Both the position numbers and the translations under genes were made by a program. DNA of 64,000 nt. Source: Citricoccus sp. K5 (lineage in GTDB: Bacteria > Actinomycetota > Actinomycetes > Actinomycetales > Micrococcaceae). Under the pieces are notes generated by a model that saw nothing but the letters and a program-made list of their open reading frames with translations, ran no database searches and was not told where the DNA came from. The stretch covers positions 3,563,407-3,627,406 of the forward strand of contig NZ_LR732817.1 in the NCBI RefSeq assembly GCF_902506195.1, in the 5' to 3' direction. Below are positions 1 through 8,798 of this stretch, in pieces. Within the stretch, counting starts at the first letter, position 1. Each line of letters opens with the position of its first letter.

Positions 1-944
1 ATCAGGCACAGGCCCAGCACGAACAGCGCGGCACCGGAACTGGAGACCAGCCACAACGGCATCTGGGAATGGGCGGTTGCCGAGACGAGCCGATCTAGCC
101 CCACGATCCGGCCCGGCGCGCCCAGGACCAGGATGAGGAGCTGCGAGAGCAGGTACGCGCCCACGGCTGCCACTGCACCCCACAACACCAGCCGTCGGTG
201 CAGGGCCGGGTTCCTCAGGTCGATGCGTCCGAGCAGCATCCCTATCAGGAAGGGGGCCGCCCACACCACCAGCGGGTAAGACCCCGTGAAGAGGATGCCG
301 CCCAGGATCTCAGCGGGTGGGTCCAGCAGGGTCGGCTCCGTGACCTGGAACGCGTCAGATTCCCTCCGCGCTGCCAGCCAGACCAGCGGGCCGAGGACCA
401 GGGATGCGCCGGACAGGGCGGCCAGCAACCAGCCGGGTGCCTTCAGCAATGGCAGACAGGCGATAAAAAGGAGCCCATACAGGGGCAGGATCACACTCGC
501 CTCATGGCCAGCCAACTGCAGGGCCAAGCCGCCGACCAGCAGCAGCGCCGCCCGCCACAGGAGGGTACGCCACGGCATGGACGCACCGCTGGGAGCGCGC
601 ACGGACCGGGTCATGATGGATGTCCCGACCCCGGCCAAGAGCATGAACAGCAGGGAGGCCCGCCCCAGGGGGAGGTCGTACAGCGTGCCCAGGATGCCGT
701 CGGCGCCCCGGGGGCCCACGTTGACGGCGATCATCCCGATGATTGCCATCGACCGGGCGACGTCCAGACCGACCAGTCGTCCACCTTGCCCTCTGCCGTC
801 GGACTGTCCGTCGCTGGCGCGTCCCACGCTGGATCCGTGGGCGTCACGCCCCGGTTGACCGGTTCCGCCGTCGGACGGACGCGGGGTCCGCCGTTCACCG
901 TCGGGCTGGTCGAAGGAAAAGGGGACAGTGCCCATGGCTGTCAT
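1..944 (-). CDS. DUF418-type polytopic membrane protein, 3' end outside window
   Basis: The frame is open from an ATG at 944 to the window edge (314 codons visible). After a hydrophilic N-terminus of about 60 residues comes RLVGLDVARSMAIIGM, the signature of the heparan-alpha-glucosaminide N-acetyltransferase/DUF418 superfamily, followed by successive hydrophobic segments typical of these 8-12 TM proteins. The start overlaps the stop of the gamma-glutamyltranspeptidase gene (ATGA), so the two are probably translationally coupled. The protein at 21786-23291 belongs to the same family. Substrate unknown; acyl transfer across the membrane is a family-level guess. Confidence 0.75.
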   Translation of the reverse strand, partial: MTAMGTVPFSFDQPDGERRTPRPSDGGTGQPGRDAHGSSVGRASDGQSDGRGQGGRLVGLDVARSMAIIGMIAVNVGPRGADGILGTLYDLPLGRASLLFMLLAGVGTSIMTRSVRAPSGASMPWRTLLWRAALLLVGGLALQLAGHEASVILPLYGLLFIACLPLLKAPGWLLAALSGASLVLGPLVWLAARRESDAFQVTEPTLLDPPAEILGGILFTGSYPLVVWAAPFLIGMLLGRIDLRNPALHRRLVLWGAVAAVGAYLLSQLLILVLGAPGRIVGLDRLVSATAHSQMPLWLVSSSGAALFVLGLCL

Positions 945-2725
945 TCTGCTCCCGTCCGGGAGTCGGCGATGGCCACGTCTGCTTCCCGGCGGTTGTCCCT
1001 GGCACCGGTAATCTGACCGGTCTCGTAGTTGATCTCCAGGGCCTGCACGGAACCGAAGATCGCTTGGTCACGCTCGGTGCGCTGCAGTTCCCAGTCCCGT
1101 GCCGCGATCAGTTCGGCTAGCTCGGGGGAGGGCTCCTCCTCTACGGCCAGCACGCCGTCCTGCAGGTGGAATCGGGGTGCGTCCACGGCCTCCTGCAGCG
1201 TGGCGTCCCGCAGGCCCCACGCCACCAGCACGCCGGTGAGGATGTTCGGGATCTGGTGCCCGCCCGGGCTACCCAGCCCGAGCACCGGCCGGCCCTGATC
1301 GTCGAGCACCATGCTCGGGGCCGACCAGCTCACGGACTTGCGCCCCGGCTCCGGCTGGTTGGCCTCCGACTCCTCCGTGGCGAACCGGGAGAGTTGATTG
1401 TTGAGGAAGAACCCTCCCACGTACTCCGACTCGCTGCCGCCCCAGAAGCTCGTGAGCGTGTTGGTCATCGACACCGTGAAACCGTCCTGGTCCACCACAG
1501 TCAGGTGCGTCGTGTTCCCAGCCGTCACGGGCTGACCGGTGGCCTGCACCAATGCGTCCCCGGCACCGGGCACGGCGCCCTCGCGGGCGTCCGGCCCCGT
1601 GGAGGCGCTGGCGTCGGCTCCGCCGGCCAGCAGATTCACCTGCTCGGCGATCCGGGCGTTGGCTTCGGGATCCGTGATCCGATCGACGGGAACGTCCACG
1701 AAATCCGGGTCGCCGATCAGGTGCTTCACCGAACCCTCGGCCGCGATCCATGCCTCGGACAGCCGGTCTACGTATCCGGGGCTGCCGGGCTCGTGGCCGT
1801 CGATGCCCAAGGCCTCGGCGAGCTGCAACTGCTGGACCAGGGCCGCACCGGGCAGCGGAGGGGCAGCCGAGAGGACCTCGTAGTCTCCGACGACACCGCC
1901 GACCGGCACGACCTGCTCCGGCTCATAGGCGGCCAGGGAATCGGCGTCCAGACCGTCAACCCTGGTCAACTCCGCAGCCAGGCCGCCGGTATAGAAGGAC
2001 TCCGGTCCCTCCTGGGCCAAGGAGGCCATGGTCTGAGCCAGATCCCGCTGAACCAGCCGGTCGCCGGCGGCCAGCGGATCGCCAGAAGCGTCATGATAAT
2101 GGTTGAGCCCCTCAATGGAGGCGGGGCCGAAGTCGGAACGCAACCGAAGAGACAAGAACTCCGAGACGGGGAAGCCATCGCCCGCCAAACCGATGGCCGG
2201 CTCCAGCACCTGGTCCCAGTCCAGGTCGCCGTGCTCGGCATGCAGCTCGGCGAGTCCCGCAACGAAACCGGGAATGCCCGTGCCGGAGTCCGGGATCCTG
2301 CCGTCCTGGGCCACCACTTCGCGGTAGTCGAAGCTGACCGGTTCGCGACCTGGGCCGGCCAGGATCGCCGATCCCCCGCCACCGATCCCGGAGGCATAGG
2401 GCTCCACCACGGCCACGGCGAAGGCCGTGGCCACAGCGGCGTCGGCTGCATTGCCACCCTGGGCCAGGATGTCCATCCCGGCCTCGACGGCCTCCGGATG
2501 GGCCGCAGCCACGGCGTGCTGCTGGAGTTGCTGTCCCGGCTCGGGTTCCATCGTCGGGCTGGTGGCAGCCGATGATGGGGCAGCGGGCGCGCGAGAGGCG
2601 GAAGCGCCGGAGCCGGCGCCGTCTGCTTCCCCAGGGAGGTTCGGCACGGGGGAAGGCGCGCTGCACGATGTCAGTAGCAGTGCTGCGACCAGGGCAGAGG
2701 CGGTCCGGAAGGCGATGCTTGTCAT
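941..2725 (-). CDS. ggt: Gamma-glutamyltranspeptidase, lipoprotein form
   Basis: 594-aa Ntn-hydrolase precursor. Residues 1-20 form a signal peptide ending in a lipobox (LLTSC), predicting a lipid-anchored extracellular enzyme. The autoprocessing site and nucleophile is the first Thr of NTTHLTVVD (about Thr405), splitting the chain into large and small subunits; GLGSPGGHQIPN near the C-terminus fits the substrate-binding glycine loop. The family cleaves gamma-glutamyl bonds of glutathione and related peptides. Start at ATG 2725 was chosen because GAAGGA lies just upstream and the lipoprotein signal follows directly; the open frame extends further to 2908 but without a signal peptide. Length is normal for the family. 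Confidence 0.93.
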   Translation of the reverse strand: MTSIAFRTASALVAALLLTSCSAPSPVPNLPGEADGAGSGASASRAPAAPSSAATSPTMEPEPGQQLQQHAVAAAHPEAVEAGMDILAQGGNAADAAVATAFAVAVVEPYASGIGGGGSAILAGPGREPVSFDYREVVAQDGRIPDSGTGIPGFVAGLAELHAEHGDLDWDQVLEPAIGLAGDGFPVSEFLSLRLRSDFGPASIEGLNHYHDASGDPLAAGDRLVQRDLAQTMASLAQEGPESFYTGGLAAELTRVDGLDADSLAAYEPEQVVPVGGVVGDYEVLSAAPPLPGAALVQQLQLAEALGIDGHEPGSPGYVDRLSEAWIAAEGSVKHLIGDPDFVDVPVDRITDPEANARIAEQVNLLAGGADASASTGPDAREGAVPGAGDALVQATGQPVTAGNTTHLTVVDQDGFTVSMTNTLTSFWGGSESEYVGGFFLNNQLSRFATEESEANQPEPGRKSVSWSAPSMVLDDQGRPVLGLGSPGGHQIPNILTGVLVAWGLRDATLQEAVDAPRFHLQDGVLAVEEEPSPELAELIAARDWELQRTERDQAIFGSVQALEINYETGQITGARDNRREADVAIADSRTGAE

Positions 2726-3077
2726 GAGGTCCTTCACGACGGCGGGGACTGGGAATATAACGTTTGAGTCACGAATGATTCTTGTCCACGTGCGATCCCA
2801 GATCAGTTCGCCGCGCCGGCGGAGGCACCGCCGACGCGGGAGAACCGACACGCAGCCGACCAGCTCCCTAAACGGTCTGCGACCGACGCGGGAGCATGTG
2901 TTGCACAAGCGGACTCTTCTCGTTCAGCACCCGTGTGGACCGCGGCCGGGACGACCTTCACCAAGGGTCCCGCCTAACCGCTACGTCTAATCTGAGCCCA
3001 CCAACTGGAAGAGATGCAGTCAAGCACCGATCGGCCCTGCAGGCCTTCACCTTGCGAGCAGGCTGATCCCGTGCCGT
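2726..3077. other. Intergenic stretch upstream of ggt
   Basis: No convincing gene. It holds the ggt leader on the minus strand; a TATATT-like -10 lies about 30 bases before the ggt start (around 2755-2762). I see no terminator with a T-tract behind the NlpC/P60 gene. Confidence 0.5.
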
Positions 3078-3779
3078 TCAGTAGCGGGCAGCGGTGCCCA
3101 TCATATTCCAGGGGCTGTAGTCGACATCCGTCACGGCCACCCCCATCTGCGGGTTGCGAGCGTGGGCGATTTTGCCGTCGCCGATGTACATGGCCACGTG
3201 GTAGATCCCGGAGGCCGAGCCGTTGTTAGACCAGAAGACCAGGTCACCGACCTGGAGGTTGTCCAGGGAGACGTATTGGCTAGCGGCCGCATACTGGGCC
3301 TTGGAGTTCCGAGGCAGCTCAATGCCGGCCTGCGCGAACGCGTTCTGAGTGAAGCCGGAGCAGTCGTAGCCGGTCGGGCCATTACCACCCCAGACGTAAC
3401 CGACGCCCGGATCGGCAGCCTTGGCCGTAGCCCACTGCACGGCCGCCCCCCAACCAGTGCTACTGGAGGAAGCAGTGGAGTAAGAGGCCCGCTGGATGTC
3501 CTGGGCCGGCTCACTGCTGGTCCCGGACGAGTGCGTGTGAACCCTGGAAGAGCGGGACGTCTCGGCTGCGGTACCGCCCTCCCACGTCCAGGAATTAGCA
3601 GTGGAGCCGCTGGGCGCGGAGTAGGCGCCCTCGTTGGCTGCGGCCGGCCCCATGCCGGCCACCGTGGCTCCCACCACGGTGGTCAGGCCAACCGCACCCA
3701 TGGTGAGGGAACGGCGGTACTGGGAACGGCGGGCCTGGGCCTCAGCCTCGATGCGGGCACGGCGGGTGGGGTAGGACAT
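3078..3779 (-). CDS. Secreted NlpC/P60 family peptidoglycan endopeptidase
   Basis: 233 aa. The N-terminal 48 residues look like an unusual long signal (charged, then hydrophobic, ending AAANE), followed by a Ser/Thr-rich linker and a C-terminal NlpC/P60 domain (about 110-233). The catalytic Cys is in YDCSGFT (Cys140), the His in YHVAMYIG (His194) and a third polar residue is His206. These enzymes cut peptide stems of peptidoglycan (D-gamma-Glu-meso-DAP or equivalent) outside the cell during growth and division. GAGGTAACCC precedes the ATG. The upstream region carries MtrA-like repeats, which fits the known control of NlpC/Rpf hydrolases in actinobacteria. Confidence 0.9.
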   Translation of the reverse strand: MSYPTRRARIEAEAQARRSQYRRSLTMGAVGLTTVVGATVAGMGPAAANEGAYSAPSGSTANSWTWEGGTAAETSRSSRVHTHSSGTSSEPAQDIQRASYSTASSSSTGWGAAVQWATAKAADPGVGYVWGGNGPTGYDCSGFTQNAFAQAGIELPRNSKAQYAAASQYVSLDNLQVGDLVFWSNNGSASGIYHVAMYIGDGKIAHARNPQMGVAVTDVDYSPWNMMGTAARY

Positions 3780-3874
3780 GGGTTACCTCGGTAGACATTG
3801 GCGTACATGTTCTGGACTTCTCCCACGGCCTCGCAACTCGGCGTCGAGCAAGCTATCACTTAGCCGAAATGGTC

Positions 3875-3912
3875 CGTGACCAGAACGTTATGCAACAATA
3901 CGGATCCGTTAT
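3875..3912 (-). promoter_or_regulatory. MtrA-like direct repeats upstream of the NlpC/P60 gene
   Basis: Read on the minus strand there are three hexamers: ATAACG (3907-3912), ATAACG (3886-3891) and GTCACG (3875-3880). The last two are 11 bp apart, start to start, and the first is 21 bp further, so all lie on one helix face. This matches the GTAACG-N5-GTAACG type site I recall for the MtrA response regulator of actinobacteria. Assignment is by similarity only. Confidence 0.5.
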
Positions 3913-4038
3913 CAGGTCGCAACTTGCCGGAGTGCCAAGTTCCGAGCCGATGCAGGGTTGAGCCGGGACCGGAAAGGCCGTCATCTCGGGCCTAGCCGCC
4001 CGCTCGAACGGCCCGAGCGGAGCCCGTGACCGGCTGGG

Positions 4039-4056
4039 ATCTTCACGGAATCTTCA
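4039..4056. promoter_or_regulatory. CopR-type direct-repeat box 1, upstream of csp
   Basis: ATCTTCA repeated twice with 11-bp spacing (4039-4045 and 4050-4056); on the minus strand it reads TGAAGATTC-N2-TGAAGATCC. This closely fits TGAAGATTT-N2-TGAAGATTT, the site I recall for the copper response regulator CopR of Corynebacterium glutamicum. A CopR-like regulator is encoded at 9949-10650. Confidence 0.7.
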
Positions 4057-4161
4057 AAGTTGAGCCCTTTATCCGGGCCGGGCGGGGGTCTACGGTCGGT
4101 TGCATGGCGGGCCGGTTCCGGCCGGTTCGTCTTCCGAACCGCACCGATGAAGGAGTAAGCC

Positions 4162-4572
4162 ATGACCCATCACGTGAGCTCGATGCTGGATACCTACCCG
4201 AAGGACCTGGGCGACATCGACCGGCAGAAGTTGGCCGAGTGCATCGAGGCCTGTTTCGAGTGCGCTCAGACCTGTACGGCCTGTGCGGACGCGTGCCTGG
4301 CCGAGGACATGGTGGCCGAACTGAGGCAGTGCATCCGGTTCAATCTGGACTGCGCCGACATCTGTGCCACCACCGGGGCGGTGCTGTCCAGGCAGACCGG
4401 CAACAATGTCGAGACCACTCGTGCCCTGCTCGAGGCGTGTCGGACCGCCTGCAAGACGTGCGGGGACGAGTGCGCCTCCCACGCTGAAATGCATGAGCAC
4501 TGCAAGGTGTGTGCTGAGGCTTGCCGGCGCTGCGAGCGGGCCTGCGCCGAGTTGCTCGCCTCCTTGGGCTGA
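4162..4572 (+). CDS. Four-helix-bundle copper storage protein (Csp3-like)
   Basis: 136 aa with 18 cysteines arranged as CxxxC/CxxC ladders (for example Cys27, 31, 34, 38, 41, 45 and Cys114, 117, 121, 124, 128). This is the pattern of the Csp/DUF326 four-helix bundle whose core is lined with Cys binding many Cu(I) ions. There is no signal peptide, so it resembles cytosolic Csp3 rather than exported Csp1. AAGGAG lies upstream of the ATG. The CopR-type box about 110 bp upstream suggests induction by copper, and the next gene is a DUF305 protein of the same copper region. Confidence 0.92.
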   Translation: MTHHVSSMLDTYPKDLGDIDRQKLAECIEACFECAQTCTACADACLAEDMVAELRQCIRFNLDCADICATTGAVLSRQTGNNVETTRALLEACRTACKTCGDECASHAEMHEHCKVCAEACRRCERACAELLASLG

Positions 4573-4601
4573 GCGCAGTCCAGGCCCATGCCGGAATGCC
4601 G

Positions 4602-4643
4602 GTCAGGGCCAGCAGCACGTGTTCCACGGCTGCTGGCCCTGAC
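4602..4643. terminator. Long perfect hairpin between csp and the DUF305 gene
   Basis: A 15-bp perfect inverted repeat (GTCAGGGCCAGCAGC at 4602-4616 and its complement at 4629-4643) around a 12-base loop. There is no T-tract after it on the plus strand, so it may attenuate rather than end csp transcription. Confidence 0.55.
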
Positions 4644-4687
4644 TGGCCCGGCGGTACAAGAGCATCCCCGCAGAAGGAGAACTCGAC

Positions 4688-5293
4688 GTGTCAAAGACAG
4701 AGCACAGCAGTGACCAGGGTGGTGATCGCGGCGGGGGTCATCAGGCGCCCAGCCGCTCCCTGAAGATGTACCTGCGGTTCGCCGCGATGATCCTGACCGG
4801 CATGGTGGTCATGTATTGGACGATGTTCGCCGGTTCCTGGGAGTGGGGACACGTCCGCTGGAGTGAGAGCAGGCTGTTCATGGCCTTGACCATGGGCGGG
4901 GCGATGGGGCTGGTGATGCTGGCCTGGATGCTCAACATGTACCGGAACGCGAAGGCGAACATTGCTGTGGTGCTCGTGAGCGCGGTGCTTCTGGGCGGCG
5001 GCATCGTCCTGGACCGCAGCCAGGCGACCGTCAACGACAGCGATTTCATGCGCGCCATGATTCCACACCACTCGCTGGCCATCACGAGGTCCGAGCGGGC
5101 CGGTATCGAGGACGTCAGGGTGTGTCAGTTGGCCGTGGAAATCAGCGAGGCCCAGCGGAGGGAAATCTTCGAGATGGACTGGCTGATCCAGGACATCCAG
5201 GACAACGGGATCGTCACGACCCCCGAGCAGGCCCAAGCACGGTCCGTGCCTGACTACGAGGAACCGGCCGAACGCCAGTGCCCCACCGACTGA
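4688..5293 (+). CDS. DUF305 family membrane protein
   Basis: 201 aa, GTG start preceded by AAGGAG. Hydrophilic, His/Gly-rich first 25 residues; three hydrophobic helices at roughly 29-47, 62-82 and 90-108; then a soluble DUF305 part with MIPHHSLAI, the characteristic His-His motif of this family (M..HH). DUF305 proteins are ferritin-like small helical proteins repeatedly found in copper and heavy-metal resistance clusters; biochemical role not settled. It follows csp in the same direction, separated by a strong hairpin. Confidence 0.8.
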   Translation: MSKTEHSSDQGGDRGGGHQAPSRSLKMYLRFAAMILTGMVVMYWTMFAGSWEWGHVRWSESRLFMALTMGGAMGLVMLAWMLNMYRNAKANIAVVLVSAVLLGGGIVLDRSQATVNDSDFMRAMIPHHSLAITRSERAGIEDVRVCQLAVEISEAQRREIFEMDWLIQDIQDNGIVTTPEQAQARSVPDYEEPAERQCPTD

Positions 5294-5361
5294 CGGATCC
5301 CCAGGGCGCACCCCCAGCAATGTCGGGATCCCGAGTCGGTTGGAGGTCCAACCGATGCGCC

Positions 5362-5408
5362 AGGACCTACACGGCCCCACCCAGGATGGAGGGGGCCGTG
5401 TAGGTCCT
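5362..5408. terminator. Bidirectional terminator hairpin between convergent DUF305 genes
   Basis: A 17-bp perfect inverted repeat (AGGACCTACACGGCCCC at 5362-5378 and its complement at 5392-5408) with a 13-base loop, placed between two convergent genes ending at 5293 and 5461. No long T-tract. Confidence 0.75.
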
Positions 5409-5460
5409 TGGTGCGGCAGCGGAACGGGCAGAGCCGATCAAGAGGGGGCCGTGGATCCCG

Positions 5461-6129
5461 TCAGAGGTTTCCGAGCATCTGCTCCATCTCGGCGATCTCG
5501 GCCTCTTGGGCGGTGATGACCTGCTCGGCCAGGGCCACCGCTTGGGGGTTCTGGCCGTTGTCGACCTGGTCCTGGGCCATGTCGACGGCGCCCTCGTGGT
5601 GGGCTGTCATCTGTTCCAGGTACAGCCGGGCCGCCTCGGTGCCCTGGGCTTCCTCGAGAGCGGCCATATCCTCCTCGGACATCATCCCGGACATCCCGCC
5701 GTGGTCCATGCCCTCCATCTCTGCCATGGGTTCCGCGTCCCAGGCGGTGAGCATGGCATTCATGCGTTCGATCTCCGGTCCCTGGGCGTCGATCACCTGC
5801 TGGGCGAAGTCCGCGACTTCGGCCGGGACGTTGTCCTTGGCCAGCAGCATCTCGCTCATTTCAACGGCCTGCTCGTGGTGAGGGAGCATCATCTGGGCGA
5901 ACATCACGTCCGCGTCGTTATGCTCGGCCGAGATCTCCTCGGCCGAGCCGGTAGCCGTGGCGGACGGGGCAGCGGTGTCTGTGGCCGTGGAGGTGGCAGC
6001 AGCCGAGCTGGCGGCCGGGGTGGACTCGGAGCCGGCGCCGTTGTCCTCGGCACCGGTGCCGCCACAGGCGGTCAAGGCCAGGGCGGAGGCCAAGGCCAGG
6101 GCGGCCAGGGTGGTGGTGTTGCGTTTCAT
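5461..6129 (-). CDS. DUF305 domain lipoprotein
   Basis: 222 aa. Signal peptide with lipobox LTAC (Cys22), then a low-complexity Ala/Thr/Ser linker to about residue 65 and a DUF305 domain. It carries two His-His motifs (MLPHHEQAVEM and MTAHHEGAVDM) and a Met-rich stretch (MEGMDHGGMSGMM) fitting Cu(I) ligation, so an extracytoplasmic copper-binding role is likely. GGAAGG upstream supports ATG 6129. It ends just upstream of the terminator shared with the convergent DUF305 membrane protein, and lies directly downstream of the copper ATPase gene on the same strand. Confidence 0.88.
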   Translation of the reverse strand: MKRNTTTLAALALASALALTACGGTGAEDNGAGSESTPAASSAAATSTATDTAAPSATATGSAEEISAEHNDADVMFAQMMLPHHEQAVEMSEMLLAKDNVPAEVADFAQQVIDAQGPEIERMNAMLTAWDAEPMAEMEGMDHGGMSGMMSEEDMAALEEAQGTEAARLYLEQMTAHHEGAVDMAQDQVDNGQNPQAVALAEQVITAQEAEIAEMEQMLGNL

Positions 6130-6174
6130 GGGTTTCCTTCCATTGGGGTTTCGACATAGGGTCCAGGGCCGCGA

Positions 6175-8361
6175 TCAGCTGGTGGCCGTCGCGGGCTGGA
6201 GTGTGGTGTCCCGATCCGAAGGGCTGGCCGGGGCCAGTCGGGCCGGATCCAGATCGGTCCGGCGCAGCAGTTGGGCGTTGAGGGCGACCACGATGGTGGA
6301 CAGCGACATCAGCACCGCCCCGACCGCCGGAGAGAGCACGAACCCGATCGGGGCGAGCACGCCGGCGGCCAGAGGAACAGCGATCAGGTTGTAGCCGGTG
6401 GCCCAGGTGAGGTTCTGGATCATCTTGGTGTAGCTGGCTCTCGAAAGTTCGATCATGGACAGCACGGCGCGTGGGTCGTTGCCGGCCAGCACGACGCCGG
6501 CCGATTCCATGGCCACGTCAGTGCCGGCACCGATGGCGATGCCGACCTCGGCCCGGGCCAGGGCGGGGGCGTCGTTAACGCCGTCGCCGACCATAGCCAC
6601 GCGCAATCCGCGGGACTGCAGCTCGGTGACCTTGGAGTCCTTGTCCTTCGGCAGGACTTCGGCGAAGACCTCGTCGATGCCCAGGTCCGCTCCCACGGCC
6701 TCGGCGACCTGACGGGCGTCGCCGGTGATCATGGCGACCTTGATCCCGCGGGCGTGCAGGGCGGCCACCGCGGCCCGGGACTCGGGGCGGACGCGGTCCT
6801 CCACGGCCACCGCCCCGATGACGGCGCGGTCACGGACGACGTGCAACACCCCGGCCCCTCGCTCGGTCCAGGCCTGGGTGTCAGCGCGGAGGTTCTCGGG
6901 GGTGTCCAGGGCGAGTTCGCGGAGCATGTTGGGTCCACCCACGAGGACTTCGGACCCGTCCACGGTCGCTTTCACCCCGCGGCCGGTCGCCGACTGGAAC
7001 CCAGTGCCACGCAGTCCCAGCGCGGCGGCTTCGGCATGGGCGGTGGCGGCTGCCACGATGGCTCGGGCCACGGGGTGCTCGCTGTCGGCCTCGGCCGCGG
7101 CCGCGTAAGCCAGCAGATGTGCCTCGGAGGTGCCTGGGGCCGGTGCGGTTCCGGTCAGCACGTGCGCGCCCTCGGTCAGGGTGCCGGTCTTGTCGAACAG
7201 GACCACATCGATGGTGCGCATCCGCTCCAGGGCCAACCGGTCCTTGATCAGCACCCCAGCCTTGGCGGCCCGTTCCGTGGAGATCGCGATCACCAGCGGG
7301 ATCGCCAGGCCCAGGGCGTGCGGGCAGGCGATCACCAGCACGGTGACAGTGCGGGTGACGGCGTCGTCCGGCTGGCCGATGGCCACCCAGACGATGGCGG
7401 TGATGATGGCTGCGGCGAGGGCGAACCAGAACAGCAGCGCGGCAGCCCGGTCGGCCAACGCCTGGGCGCGGGAGGAGGATTCCTGGGCGTCAGCGACCAT
7501 CCGTTGGATGCCGGCCAGGGCGGTATCGGTCCCGACGGCCTCGATGCGGACCCGCACGGTGTTGTCGGTGGCCACAGTGCCGGCCACCACCGTTTCGCCC
7601 ACGGTGCGGGCCACGGACCGGGATTCGCCAGTGATCATGGACTCGTCAAACTCGGCCGTGCCCTCAGTCAGGGTTCCGTCGGCAGGCACCCGCGCCCCAG
7701 AGCGGACCAGGACTGTGTCCCCGACGGCCAGATCACCGATCGCAACGGTGACGGTAGTGCCGTCCTCGGTGACCTTCTCAGCCTCGTCCGGTAGCAGGGC
7801 GGCCAGGGCATCCAGGGCGGAAGAGGCCGCGCCCAGGGCGCGCATCTCCATCCAGTGGCCCAACAGCATGATGACCACCAGCAGGGCCAGTTCCCACCAG
7901 AAGTCCAGCATGAACCCGCCGATGCCCAGAGACGTGATCCAGGAGGCCACGAAGGCCACCGTGATGGCCATCGCGATCAGCAACATCATCCCGGGCTGCC
8001 GGGAGCGCAGCTCCGTGATCCCGCCCTTCAGGAACGGCATGCCGCCGTAGAAATAGATCACGGTGCCCAGCACCGGGGCGATCCACTCCGAGCCCGGGAA
8101 CTCGGGAACCCGGTAGCCGAGCAGGTCGGCGACCATGTGGCTGAAGACCACCACCGGGATCGACAGGACCAGTGAGAGCCAGAACCGGTTCTTGAACATC
8201 GCCACCGAGTGTCCGGCATGTTCCCCGTGGTCGTGGACCGCGTGGTCTTCATCCACCGCGGAGTGGGCGTGTCCCTGGGGCATGGCCTGACCGTGGGTGT
8301 CCTCATCGGCGTGCTGGTCATGGTCGGCGTGATGGTCGCCGTGGTGGTGCGAGGTGCTCAT
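6175..8361 (-). CDS. copB: Copper-translocating P1B-type ATPase, CopB subtype
   Basis: 728 aa. The N-terminus (1-52) is His-rich with no CxxC metal-binding domain, as in P1B-3 (CopB) pumps. Transmembrane metal site CPH (Cys346-Pro347-His348), phosphorylation motif DKTGT (Asp390), TGES in the actuator domain (about 244-247) and GDGVNDAPALA in the P domain are all present, so the enzyme looks intact. It should export copper across the cytoplasmic membrane using ATP. It follows the CopZ-like gene on the same strand by about 50 bases and probably shares the CsoR-like operator at 8799-8815. Confidence 0.95.
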   Translation of the reverse strand: MSTSHHHGDHHADHDQHADEDTHGQAMPQGHAHSAVDEDHAVHDHGEHAGHSVAMFKNRFWLSLVLSIPVVVFSHMVADLLGYRVPEFPGSEWIAPVLGTVIYFYGGMPFLKGGITELRSRQPGMMLLIAMAITVAFVASWITSLGIGGFMLDFWWELALLVVIMLLGHWMEMRALGAASSALDALAALLPDEAEKVTEDGTTVTVAIGDLAVGDTVLVRSGARVPADGTLTEGTAEFDESMITGESRSVARTVGETVVAGTVATDNTVRVRIEAVGTDTALAGIQRMVADAQESSSRAQALADRAAALLFWFALAAAIITAIVWVAIGQPDDAVTRTVTVLVIACPHALGLAIPLVIAISTERAAKAGVLIKDRLALERMRTIDVVLFDKTGTLTEGAHVLTGTAPAPGTSEAHLLAYAAAAEADSEHPVARAIVAAATAHAEAAALGLRGTGFQSATGRGVKATVDGSEVLVGGPNMLRELALDTPENLRADTQAWTERGAGVLHVVRDRAVIGAVAVEDRVRPESRAAVAALHARGIKVAMITGDARQVAEAVGADLGIDEVFAEVLPKDKDSKVTELQSRGLRVAMVGDGVNDAPALARAEVGIAIGAGTDVAMESAGVVLAGNDPRAVLSMIELSRASYTKMIQNLTWATGYNLIAVPLAAGVLAPIGFVLSPAVGAVLMSLSTIVVALNAQLLRRTDLDPARLAPASPSDRDTTLQPATATS

Positions 8362-8412
8362 GATATTTCCTTTCCCTTGACCCCTACGGGTCCGAGACAG
8401 TGGGCCAAGCGA

Positions 8413-8745
8413 TCAGGACATCAGGACGCGGTAGCCGGACTCTTCGATGGCCGCCCGTACGGCGTCCGCGGAGGCGGACCCGGTCACGGTGACGGGGGAA
8501 ATGCCGCCGGCCACCAGTTCGACCTTGACATCGTCCACCCCGTGCAGGGCACTCACCGCTCCGGCGGTGATTCCGACGCAGTGCCCACAGGTCATCCCCT
8601 CCACCCGATACGTGGTGGAGGTCCCGGAAGCGGCAGGGAAAGACGTCTCCGCGGCGGCGGAGCCCGGCGTTGGGGCGGCGTCCGGGGTGCAGCACGAGCA
8701 GCCGCCGGTGGCCATCGGCAGGGGGCTGGGGATCGATTCGGTCAT
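8413..8745 (-). CDS. copZ: CopZ-like heavy-metal-associated (HMA) copper chaperone
   Basis: 110 aa. The C-terminal 65 residues form an HMA ferredoxin-like fold with the Cu(I) motif GMTCGHC (Cys53, Cys56). The N-terminal 40 residues add a GCSCC cluster (Cys16, 18, 19), an extra potential metal site not present in short CopZ proteins. It should hand Cu(I) to the ATPase encoded just downstream. The CsoR-like palindrome lies about 55 bases upstream of the ATG. Confidence 0.9.
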   Translation of the reverse strand: MTESIPSPLPMATGGCSCCTPDAAPTPGSAAAETSFPAASGTSTTYRVEGMTCGHCVGITAGAVSALHGVDDVKVELVAGGISPVTVTGSASADAVRAAIEESGYRVLMS

Positions 8746-8798
8746 GGTGGGCTCCTTCGTCGGATGTGGGCGGTGGGACTGCGCCCTCCTCCCGGTAT

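Larger units (their letters stand above)
3780..4161. other. Divergent intergenic region between NlpC/P60 and the copper storage gene
   Basis: Contains the MtrA-like repeats on the left and the CopR-type box (4039-4056) on the right, followed by a possible plus-strand promoter ending near TACGGT (about 4091-4096). No coding sequence recognised; a riboswitch was considered for the NlpC leader but no conserved structure could be verified by eye. Confidence 0.5.

Noticed and set aside
1166-2575. Long plus-strand open frame opposite ggt
   Set aside because: Mirror of a high-GC gene; no domain, no ribosome binding site, and ggt on the minus strand has all family motifs.
3780-3960. ydaO-type c-di-AMP riboswitch before the NlpC/P60 gene
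   Set aside because: Such riboswitches precede some actinobacterial wall hydrolases, but no conserved stems could be identified by eye.
6271-7794. 507-codon plus-strand frame
   Set aside because: Opposite the intact copper ATPase; Gly/His/Asp-rich composition typical of an antisense shadow.
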